DNA from: Nitrospira_D sp035465795
GTDB taxonomy: Bacteria; Nitrospirota; Nitrospiria; Nitrospirales; Nitrospiraceae
Assembly (NCBI RefSeq): GCF_049546785.1
Contig: NZ_JBMWAN010000002.1
Location: 310,001-374,000, forward strand
Reading direction: 5' to 3'
DNA length: 64,000 nt
The stretch's first letter is position 1, and each line of letters begins with the position of its first letter. The notes beneath the pieces were generated by a model that saw nothing but the letters and a program-made list of their open reading frames with translations, had not been told where the DNA came from and ran no database searches. Shown here one piece after another: positions 34,676 through 41,755 of the stretch. The position numbers and the translations under genes are program-made.

Positions 34676-35845
34676 ATGGCATACAATGCCAATCGACGAC
34701 TGCGACTGGCGATCATCGGCCTGGGGATCGCGCTCTTTTGCCTCGACCTCTACCTTCCGCTGGGAATCGGAAACGGCGTCCTCTACGGAGGGCTGGTCAT
34801 TCTCTCCTTCCTGCTGCCGAATCGCACCGGCCCGTTGATCACAGCCTCCATCTGCTCCGTGCTGACGATGGCCGACGTAGTCCTGAGCCCGACGCTCGAC
34901 GGCGTGCCGCTCTGGATGGGAGTGACTAACCGCCTGTTCAGCCTCACCGCCATCTGGTTGCCGGTACTCTTTTTCCTTCACCGGCGGAGAGCGGAAGAAA
35001 CGCTCCGGCGGGCGCACGACGATCTTGAAGCACGGGTACGGACTCGCACACAGGAACTCGCGGCAGTCAACCACGCGCTGGTTGAGGAAATCGCCGATCG
35101 GATCGAAACGGAGCAATCGCTCCGAGCCAGCGAGGCCGTGTTGCAAGCCAACCAGCGTGAACTGCAGCAGAGCCGCGAGGATCTCCGCGCTCTGGCCGGG
35201 AAGCTGCTCACCGCCCAAGAAGAAGACCGGCGGCGGCTCTCCCGTGACCTGCACGACGATATCAACCAACGGCTCGCCATGCTCTCGATGGATCTACGGC
35301 AGGCGGAAAAGGATCCTTCCTCAGACCCACAGGAACTCCGTTCGGTGATTCGTCTCGTATCCGAACGGCTCACGTCGATCTCCGACGACGTGCGACAGAT
35401 GGCGTATCGCTTCCACCCGTCCATCCTGGACGATTTGGGACTGGTAAAGGCGGTCCGGCGGCTCCTCGACGACTACTCCAATCGCAACAGCATCACAAAC
35501 ACATATGTCCATCAAGACCCCACCACGGTCCTGCCCACGGAATTGGCCATCTGCATCTACCGTGTCGTCCAGGAAAGCCTGAGCAACATTGTCCGCCATG
35601 CGCAGGCCTCCCACGTGGAGGTGGAATTGATCTGTGACGACGATCTGGTGTGCCTCTCAGTGCGGGACAACGGCGTGGGATTCAACGCCGCCCGCCTCGC
35701 CCACACCGGGACCCATCTCGGACTGCTCAGCATGAAAGAACGCGTGCGCCTCGCCAAAGGACGCCTGGATATCGACTCAACCCCTGGCCAAGGGACTCAC
35801 ATCCGGGTCGAGATTCCGCGCAACAGGGAGGACTTCGATGCATAA
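34676..35845 (+). CDS. NarL-group sensor histidine kinase
   Basis: 389 residues. The N-terminal 100 residues hold about four membrane helices with almost no periplasmic loop, suggesting sensing within the membrane. A coiled-coil linker (HRRRAEETLRRAHDDLEARVRTRT) leads to the HisKA_3 dimerisation domain with phospho-acceptor histidine in RRRLSRDLHDDINQR, then a HATPase_c domain (VQESLSNIVRHAQAS; DNGVGF; GLLSMKERV). Overlaps the response regulator gene by eight bases, so they form a dedicated pair. The signal is unknown. Confidence 0.92.
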   Translation: MAYNANRRLRLAIIGLGIALFCLDLYLPLGIGNGVLYGGLVILSFLLPNRTGPLITASICSVLTMADVVLSPTLDGVPLWMGVTNRLFSLTAIWLPVLFFLHRRRAEETLRRAHDDLEARVRTRTQELAAVNHALVEEIADRIETEQSLRASEAVLQANQRELQQSREDLRALAGKLLTAQEEDRRRLSRDLHDDINQRLAMLSMDLRQAEKDPSSDPQELRSVIRLVSERLTSISDDVRQMAYRFHPSILDDLGLVKAVRRLLDDYSNRNSITNTYVHQDPTTVLPTELAICIYRVVQESLSNIVRHAQASHVEVELICDDDLVCLSVRDNGVGFNAARLAHTGTHLGLLSMKERVRLAKGRLDIDSTPGQGTHIRVEIPRNREDFDA

Positions 35846-36482
35846 ACCCAGCATTCTCTTGGCCGACGATCACAACCTCATCATCGAGGGGTTTCGACGA
35901 ATCCTTGAAGGCGACTACACCCTTGTCGGCACGGCAACGGATGGACGCGCCCTCCTGGAGTCGGCCAAAGCTCTGCAGCCGGACATCATCATTCTAGATG
36001 TGTCAATGCCGCTGCTGAACGGCATCGATGCTGCCGAGCAACTCAAACAGTGCTGCCCGCAGGCCAAACTCATTTTTGTCACGATGCATGCCGACACCGA
36101 GTACGTCCGTGCCGCATTCGAAGCAGGGGCCTCCGCTTATGTGCTCAAACGCTCGGCGGTGGATGAGCTGGAGCAGGCGATTCGCGCGGTCCTCGCAGGA
36201 CACTCCTACATCACCCCGCTCATCACAAAAGATCTTCTGGACGTCTTCCTGTCCAAGACCCCGCGGAAGCCTGGCGGCGCGGACGGCCTCACCCTGCGAC
36301 AACGGGAAGTCTTACAGCTCCTTACCGAAGGCCGCACGGCAAAAGACATCGCGAGCATTTTGAACATCTCCTCCCGGACCGTTGAGTTTCACAAGGGACA
36401 GATCATGGAACAACTCAAACTGCAAAGCACCGCGGATCTGATCAAGTATGCAATCTCACATCGAATTGTGACCACGACATAA
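35838..36482 (+). CDS. NarL/FixJ-family response regulator
   Basis: 214 residues. Receiver domain with acidic pocket (LADDHN), phospho-acceptor aspartate in DIIILDVSMP (about residue 54), conserved lysine in YVLKRSA, then a LuxR/GerE helix-turn-helix (LTLRQREVLQLLTEGRTAKDIA, SSRTVEFHKGQIMEQLKL). Partner of the kinase encoded just upstream. Targets are not evident; the following 700 bases are gene-poor. Confidence 0.94.
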   Translation: MHKPSILLADDHNLIIEGFRRILEGDYTLVGTATDGRALLESAKALQPDIIILDVSMPLLNGIDAAEQLKQCCPQAKLIFVTMHADTEYVRAAFEAGASAYVLKRSAVDELEQAIRAVLAGHSYITPLITKDLLDVFLSKTPRKPGGADGLTLRQREVLQLLTEGRTAKDIASILNISSRTVEFHKGQIMEQLKLQSTADLIKYAISHRIVTTT

Positions 36483-37189
36483 TCACCGCAACCTGCCCAA
36501 CGTGCCCGGGCCTGGTACAAATTCATCGCCCTATTGCGGAATTTACGAGTTCCCTCGTTTCTCCAAACAGCGTATATCAAGCCGTACTATGCCTGCATGG
36601 CTGCCAGGTGGTATTGCGGGGAATCTCCGGAACGAGTCTGACGGTGCGAATTCACCCCGCCCCTGGATGGGACGAACCCTCATCCTGGTCTGCGATGGTT
36701 GTGCACGCGTACAAGATGGCCTTTCGGACGCGGCCTCCGAAGCCCAATGGATGGATCAGGTCCTGTATATGAGCGTCCACCGTCTCTCCCCCATAGACGT
36801 ATGGTGGTGCCACACGACCTGTCAGCAGTGTGGCTGGACGAGGTGAAAGCCCAGAGACAAGGGGCGGGCGAGAACACCAGATCAGTCCCAGGGACAAGAG
36901 TGAAAGGGATAGTCGCTTCGGGATCGGCCTCCTCAGCCACTGCCCTTCAACTCACATGGACGACTGATCTGGTCTCTCCTTGCACCACTTAACCAGAAGA
37001 GAATGACGCCTTTGAACATGGAGCGCTGAACAACTCGCATGACACATTCTTGTAGAATGTATTCCAACCGTTGAGCAAATCATTTATCAGTCAATTGCAT
37101 CAACACCACGCGACAAGCTCATCCGAAAGCTCGAGGCTCGTTGGTCATGGGATGATAGACAATATCGACACTCAATGCGGAGGTGAAGA
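36483..37189. other. gene-poor stretch downstream of response regulator
   Basis: About 700 bases with no confident gene apart from a doubtful small frame at 36667-36846. Base composition becomes more AT-rich towards the end. It includes a perfect hairpin ACATTCT-TGT-AGAATGT (37044-37060), about 130 bases before the Pal-like gene. No recombinase, tRNA or direct repeat was recognised that would mark an insertion. Confidence 0.45.
36667..36846 (+). CDS. possible small CxxC protein or gene remnant
   Basis: A 59-residue frame from the ATG at 36667 reads MGRTLILVCDGCARVQDGLS and ends with CHTTCQQCGWTR. The paired CDGC and CQQC motifs with the spacing of a small zinc ribbon make it more protein-like than random sequence. 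There is no ribosome binding site, the frame stays open upstream without a good start, and nothing adjacent supports it. It could be the end of a decayed gene. Not recognised as a known family. Confidence 0.3.
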   Translation: MGRTLILVCDGCARVQDGLSDAASEAQWMDQVLYMSVHRLSPIDVWWCHTTCQQCGWTR

Positions 37190-37978
37190 ATGTTGCAAGG
37201 CCGAAGGTCAACCCTCCTTGGAGCACTACTGATCGGCATCGGAGTCCTGACGGGAGGATGGGGCTGTTCGAGCAAGCAGGTGACCTCCGGATCCGGTGAT
37301 CAATCCACGACAACCAAAAAAGGAAAAGGCGAGGCGCAGACTGTCCTGCAGGAGCCGATCGCCTCGATCCCAACAGCGTCTCCGGGAGCGGGTGTTCCGG
37401 AGCCGGATACCCGACCGGGTCTCGTGACGCCCTCAACCCCGGGAGGCGTATCCGTGCCGAACCAGGGTTCGGCGCCCCCTCCCCCCGCTGCCTCGGCTAT
37501 TACCCCTGCGTCCTCCTCTCCTGATCTCAAGTCTCCGGGAGATATCTTCTTTGACTTCGACCAATATGAGGTTCCTCGTGATGCGATCCCTGTTTTGGAA
37601 AGCAATGGCCTCTTGGTTCGGGATAACCCGGAACAATCCTTTTTAATCGAAGGTCATTGTGACGAGCGCGGAACCCTTGCCTACAATCTGGTGCTTGGCG
37701 AGAAGCGGGCTAAGGCGGCAAAACGGTACCTCGAAGGTCTCGGAATATCGGCCTCTCGCATTCAGACAACCAGCTATGGAGAGGTCAAACCCTTTTGCAA
37801 AGAGCACAAGAAGGATGCTGGAAGTACAACCGCCGGGCCCATTTCGTTATCCAATAAGTTTCGCGGAAATCCTCTCGTTCGAGGCGAGCCATGCGGAGCG
37901 TTTGACCAGACTTGTTCGAGAGGAATTTCCAGAGGCTGGCGGAAGGTCTCAAAATTGATGCATACGGGTTTCGAATAA
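37190..37978 (+). CDS. pal: Pal/OmpA-family lipoprotein with C-terminal frameshift
   Basis: The open frame gives 262 residues: a hydrophobic signal ending GGWGC (lipobox-like, cysteine near 26), a Pro/Ser/Thr-rich linker, then an OmpA-like peptidoglycan-binding domain (DIFFDFDQYEVPRDAIPVL, IEGHCDERGTLAYNLVLGEKRAKAAKRYLEGLG, TTSYGEVKPFCKEH). After residue 207 or so the frame departs from the family. The expected Pal ending (CW..NRRAHFV) is present one frame over: TGC at 37816 begins CWKYNRRAHFVIQ and stops at 37855-37857. A single base seems to be missing near 37811-37815. Pal links the outer membrane to peptidoglycan with Tol. Ribosome binding site GGAGG precedes the ATG. Truly broken gene or sequencing error cannot be told apart. 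Confidence 0.85.
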   Translation: MLQGRRSTLLGALLIGIGVLTGGWGCSSKQVTSGSGDQSTTTKKGKGEAQTVLQEPIASIPTASPGAGVPEPDTRPGLVTPSTPGGVSVPNQGSAPPPPAASAITPASSSPDLKSPGDIFFDFDQYEVPRDAIPVLESNGLLVRDNPEQSFLIEGHCDERGTLAYNLVLGEKRAKAAKRYLEGLGISASRIQTTSYGEVKPFCKEHKKDAGSTTAGPISLSNKFRGNPLVRGEPCGAFDQTCSRGISRGWRKVSKLMHTGFE

Positions 37979-38052
37979 ATGAGTGGCCGGGCTCCGCTAT
38001 TCGGCATTACCCGATCATCGGCCTGGTGTCCTCTTTCTTGTACCCCTATTCT

Positions 38053-38724
38053 GTGAACGTGCGACACATTATCATCAGCCTATTTATCTTATCGGCGGGG
38101 CTCTGGGGCGGCTACTCGCTCAGCCGGGTGGATGAGGAACTTCGCGTGATCTATGCGGAATACACCCTCGCCACCACCGACCTCGGCCACATCAATGCCA
38201 AGCTCATCCGCTATCGAACGTCGGTCCTGCGTGCGATCGAGGCTGATTCGCAAAATGAGTTTTTGAACATCGCGTCAGCCTTGCCTGAGCGACGATCACA
38301 GATGGATCAGACCCTCGACCGGTTCATCAAAGCCGCTGATAGTGTGACATCCAGGAAAGGCAAGATCACCGACGAGCTGCGTGAACTGCAGGCGGTCAAA
38401 GCACGGCTCGGTGACTACATGGCATCCTCCGAACAAACCATCGGCCTCATTAAAAGGCGCTGGCAAACCACCTCACAGGAAGAAGCAAAACGCTTGCGGG
38501 ACGCCGCTGAGGAAAATGCCGCGGAACATGGCGGTGCGAAATTCATCGACGTGACACTTGAGCTTGATCTGTTGTTGGAAGTTGTGGCCCAGATTGCGGG
38601 CGAGGTGCGGGACGAGGCGGATGGGCAGCTTCGCATGATGAGTGCCATTGTCGTCGGGGTCAGCGGGCTCCTCGTAGGGCTCGTCCTCTTCACAAGCACC
38701 AGATCCCCTCGCTCAAAGACCTGA
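38053..38724 (+). CDS. orphan four-helix-bundle chemoreceptor sensor domain
   Basis: About 223 residues from a GTG at 38053; GTG 38059 and TTGs at 38039 and 37912 are in frame, and none has a clear ribosome binding site. Topology: a membrane helix (IIISLFILSAGLWGGYSL), about 165 residues of amphipathic helices matching the 4HB_MCP_1 periplasmic sensor, then a second membrane helix (AIVVGVSGLLVGLVLF). The protein ends 10 residues later, where a HAMP domain would begin, so there is no signalling output. A HAMP-like stretch (PSLKDLRKE) is readable in another frame after 38700. Either a solo sensor or a truncated receptor or kinase. It overlaps the frameshifted tail of the pal frame only if the TTG start is used. 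Confidence 0.65.
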   Translation: MNVRHIIISLFILSAGLWGGYSLSRVDEELRVIYAEYTLATTDLGHINAKLIRYRTSVLRAIEADSQNEFLNIASALPERRSQMDQTLDRFIKAADSVTSRKGKITDELRELQAVKARLGDYMASSEQTIGLIKRRWQTTSQEEAKRLRDAAEENAAEHGGAKFIDVTLELDLLLEVVAQIAGEVRDEADGQLRMMSAIVVGVSGLLVGLVLFTSTRSPRSKT

Positions 38725-38880
38725 GAAAAGAACAGAAGGAAGAGCCCATCCCTGATTGCCCAATCCTCACGAAACTCAGACTGCTGACAGTCGTTCAGCT
38801 GGATTAGGACGGCTTCATCATCACCGGAATCCTTCCCCCACACAGCACCACAAGGCCGACAAAACCATAGGCAGAAAAAT

Positions 38881-38913
38881 GAAAAGGCGGCCACCCCGTG
38901 AGGAGTGGCCGCC
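38881..38913 (-). terminator. intrinsic terminator of the exported-protein pair
   Basis: GGCGGCCAC (38886-38894) pairs perfectly with GTGGCCGCC (38905-38913). Read on the minus strand it is followed by TTTTCATTTTT. It lies 22 bases after the stop of the gene ending at 38935. The rest of 38725-38934 shows no gene. Confidence 0.85.
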
Positions 38914-38934
38914 CTTCGTCACACAGAGACTGGA

Positions 38935-39606
38935 TCAGTGTCCGCCAGGGAGGTTGTACTTCGCCTCCCAGGGGATCAAACCACCAAACGTCTGCCCACC
39001 TGGGACCATCACGTCATACTGCATTGGGAGCAGGGCACCATCCGGAGTCTTCGGTGAGGTGTTGAGCTGTTGCACCGCTGCTGCACAACCAGCATCGGTA
39101 TTCTGATTCTTCCCCACACACTCCTTCAAACGAAGGGCGGAGATGCTGAGCGTCTTGCCAGGAGCACCGGCCACTTCCGGAAGCTTCTTCACGGAAGAAA
39201 TCACCCGGTGATTCTGCTCGGTTTCCGTGACAACAAACTCAATCAGATCCGTTGTGCTGCCAGGAGGCACTTCCTTCGCAGCTGCCGGTCCTGCATGCGG
39301 ACGGCCCATCTTTTTCAGCTCTTCCCAGGCAGCCTTGTCGGCATAGAACTTCAAATTCTTTCCTGGGTGAATCTTCTGCCAAAACAAGCCGCTCTCGGCA
39401 GCTCCACCGAATACGGAAACGTTGATCCACACGGCTTCATCGTAGGGATCAAGAATGATCACACGACCCTGGATGGTGGTGGGCTTGCTCATGTCTCCCC
39501 ACTCAAACCGCTCTTGGAATGCTTCGATGGCCAGTGCGCTGGAAGCCATGCCGACTACCAGGGCAACAGCTGCCAGAATGGCTCCGCCTTGCTTCTGAAG
39601 CTTCAT
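38935..39606 (-). CDS. exported protein of unknown function (pair member 2)
   Basis: 223 residues from the ATG at 39606, with AGGAGGA eight bases upstream. A cleavable Sec signal (MKLQKQGGAILAAVALVVGMASSALA) is followed by a soluble mature part. Near its start is TTIQGRVIILDPYDEAVWINV, then an alternating hydrophobic pattern suggesting beta structure; two cysteines (LKECVG and DAGCAA) could form a disulfide. Its T-(I/L)-QGRV motif is shared with the upstream partner gene, as is a closing V-x-x-(V/F)-K-(K/V)-L-like strand. I do not recognise the family. Transcribed with the partner from a good promoter to a dedicated terminator. Confidence 0.85.
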   Translation of the reverse strand: MKLQKQGGAILAAVALVVGMASSALAIEAFQERFEWGDMSKPTTIQGRVIILDPYDEAVWINVSVFGGAAESGLFWQKIHPGKNLKFYADKAAWEELKKMGRPHAGPAAAKEVPPGSTTDLIEFVVTETEQNHRVISSVKKLPEVAGAPGKTLSISALRLKECVGKNQNTDAGCAAAVQQLNTSPKTPDGALLPMQYDVMVPGGQTFGGLIPWEAKYNLPGGH

Positions 39607-39657
39607 AATCGAATCCTCCTTCAACAACATGAAAGAATGAAAGCGTGATGAAATCGA

Positions 39658-40164
39658 TTACTTGAGAACCTTGAATCCGGTAATGGTCCGGCCATCCAAG
39701 GTCACTTCCATGGCCACGAGTTCCTGCGCGGCCTTGATGATCTGGTCCATCAGCGCCTTGTCCTTCACAGCCAAGCGAACGGTCGTGGCGGCATGGTACC
39801 AGCCTGCATAGGCATTATTCTTATCGGTTCCGCCGACAAAGCCCCAGCCGCAGCAGGTCACCAAAGGATCAGGCGGCTTCACATCCATCATGGTAGAAGA
39901 ACGGCCGGCAGGAGTGCCGGAAGCGGGATCACCGGTATTCCAATACATGATGCCGAACAAGAGCTCCCCATCGGGATTATCCGCCCACTGGGACCACACA
40001 CGACCCTGAAGCGTCTTGGCGGCTTCACCCTTCAGGGGCTTTCCTCCGACAATGTCGGTGGTCACTCCTCCAACTGGAGCATCGGCGGCTACGGCAAATC
40101 CGGCCGGTAGCAAGCCAGCCACTGAGAACACTGCAACGGCGGCTAGAACTAAGACCCTCTTCAT
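39658..40164 (-). CDS. exported protein of unknown function (pair member 1)
   Basis: 168 residues from the ATG at 40164, with GGAGGG seven bases upstream. Signal peptide MKRVLVLAAVAVFSVAGLLPAGFAVAA. The mature part has KTLQGRVWSQWADNPDGELL near its start, an unusual VTCCGWGF vicinal-cysteine motif and a C-terminal strand MEVTLDGRTITGFKVLK. The vicinal cysteines could bind metal or form a strained disulfide. Family not recognised. First gene of a two-gene unit with promoter TTGACA-17-TAACAT about 180 bases upstream; the second gene starts 52 bases after its stop. Confidence 0.85.
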   Translation of the reverse strand: MKRVLVLAAVAVFSVAGLLPAGFAVAADAPVGGVTTDIVGGKPLKGEAAKTLQGRVWSQWADNPDGELLFGIMYWNTGDPASGTPAGRSSTMMDVKPPDPLVTCCGWGFVGGTDKNNAYAGWYHAATTVRLAVKDKALMDQIIKAAQELVAMEVTLDGRTITGFKVLK

Positions 40165-40496
40165 ACCTAGTCCCTCCTTCATAGAGATGAAACTCACAAC
40201 CTCTGAACCTTCACTTTGATGACGATAAATTCAGCACAACCGAATAAAAGAGATGCTGCTCGTGAGAAAGTGTCCGGCCACCCCCTTTCAGCTTTCTCTT
40301 TCGCAGTTGCTGTTCATTCAAATTGGAGTATCACGAAAACGTGCTGATGTTACTGAAACGGCTCATGGGTGTCAAGGAATTGTTTAAGAAAGATTAAAAT
40401 TTACAATCCACAGAGAAATGCTAAAGAAAACATGACTGTATACTGCTTCACCATTCGTGAATTTATCACTAGACCGAGGTATCCATTAAAAAATTC
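40165..40496. other. AT-rich leader/promoter region of the exported pair
   Basis: Some 330 bases without a gene, clearly more AT-rich than the surroundings. It contains the promoter at 40347-40375 and a 5' leader of about 170 bases. Within the leader GAGAAAG (40264-40270) can pair with CTTTCTC (40292-40298). The M16 protease gene ends at 40497 with no obvious terminator of its own. Confidence 0.5.
40347..40375 (-). promoter_or_regulatory. sigma70-type promoter of the exported pair
   Basis: On the minus strand TTGACA (complement of 40370-40375), 17-base spacer, TAACAT (complement of 40347-40352). Perfect -35 and four of six in the -10. Predicted start near 40340. Confidence 0.6.
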
Positions 40497-41750
40497 TCAT
40501 CTCATAAGCTGAAGCTGCTTCTGAGAAAGTGGGCCAAGTCCGGTAACGGCGAGTGTCTTTTCATCGAATAAGTCGGCCGCCACTCGACTGACCTGCTTCA
40601 TGGTCACGGCGTCGATATCGCAAATCATTTGATCGAGCGTTGTATGCACTCCCTTGATCAGTTCGTCCTTGGCCAGCTTATTCATGCGGCTGTGCGAACT
40701 CTCGAGACTCAGCATGAGACTCCCCTTCATCTGATCCTTCGTTCGGCGCAGCTCGTCACGCGTGATCCCTTTCACTGCCATCCGCCGGACTTCCCGGCGA
40801 ATCAGTTCAATGACCCGCTCGACTTCCCTTTGCCTGGTGCCGGCGTACACGGTGACGGTCCCGCCGTCGGAATAGCCTGATAGATAGGAATAGATGGAGT
40901 AGGCCAAGCCGCGTTTTTCCCTGACTTCCTGGAATAGACGGGAGCTCACGCTGCCGCCCAACACACTGTTCAACACATAGAGGGCATAGCGGTCCTTATG
41001 TCCGGCCGAGATCCCCTTGAGCCCGATGCAGAGATGCACCTGTTCCAGTCGTTTCCGCTGCAAGACAACGCCGCCGTGAATCTCCGGGGCTTGGCGCGCC
41101 GGCGCGGCAGCCTTCCCCGTCTGTTTACGGTGACCGAATTCCCGGGCGATAATCTGCTCAAGCCGGCGCTGGTCGAAGCTTCCCGCCACGGCAATCACAA
41201 TATCCTGCGGCCGATAATGCATGGCCATGTAGTCGAGCAGATCCTGCCGCCGCACGGACCCGATGACCGTTTCCTCGCCCAGAATCGGCCGTCCGAGCGG
41301 ATGCGCCCCCATGACCTGGCTGGTATGAAGATCCTGCACGAGGTCTTCGGGGTCATCCTGCACCATCCGGATCTCTTCGATCACGACCTGCTTTTCTTTT
41401 TCAATTTCCTTTGCGCCGAAGCGCGAGCGGTGGAAGAGATCGGAGAGGAGCGTCAGCGCCTGCACGAGATGCTGATCGAGCACTTTGACATAGAAGGTCG
41501 TCGTCTCACGTGTGGTGAACGCGTTCATCTCCCCGCCCAAGGCGTCGATCTCTCGGGAGATGTCCGTGGCCGACCGGGTAGTCGTGCCCTTGAAGAACAT
41601 ATGTTCGATGAAATGCGAGTACCCGGCTTGCGCGGGTTGTTCGTCGCGGGATCCGGCATTCACCCAGATGCCGACCGTGACGGACTTGAGGGTCGGGATC
41701 CGCTCGCTGACCAAGCGGATCCCGTTGTCCAGAATGAGTTTGCGATACAA
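40497..41750 (-). CDS. M16-family zinc metallopeptidase
   Basis: 417 residues of the pitrilysin/insulinase family. The inverted zinc motif HFIEHMFFKGT (HxxEH) is in the N-terminal domain, with the third ligand glutamate expected about 76 residues on (EIEKEKQVVIEEI). The second, inactive-type domain follows (RGLAYSIYSYLSGYSDGG). Similar enzymes are regularly encoded directly after pnp, as here (five-base gap), and are related to mitochondrial processing peptidase. Substrate unknown; no signal peptide, so cytoplasmic. Confidence 0.93.
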   Translation of the reverse strand: MYRKLILDNGIRLVSERIPTLKSVTVGIWVNAGSRDEQPAQAGYSHFIEHMFFKGTTTRSATDISREIDALGGEMNAFTTRETTTFYVKVLDQHLVQALTLLSDLFHRSRFGAKEIEKEKQVVIEEIRMVQDDPEDLVQDLHTSQVMGAHPLGRPILGEETVIGSVRRQDLLDYMAMHYRPQDIVIAVAGSFDQRRLEQIIAREFGHRKQTGKAAAPARQAPEIHGGVVLQRKRLEQVHLCIGLKGISAGHKDRYALYVLNSVLGGSVSSRLFQEVREKRGLAYSIYSYLSGYSDGGTVTVYAGTRQREVERVIELIRREVRRMAVKGITRDELRRTKDQMKGSLMLSLESSHSRMNKLAKDELIKGVHTTLDQMICDIDAVTMKQVSRVAADLFDEKTLAVTGLGPLSQKQLQLMR

Positions 41751-41755
41751 GAGGA

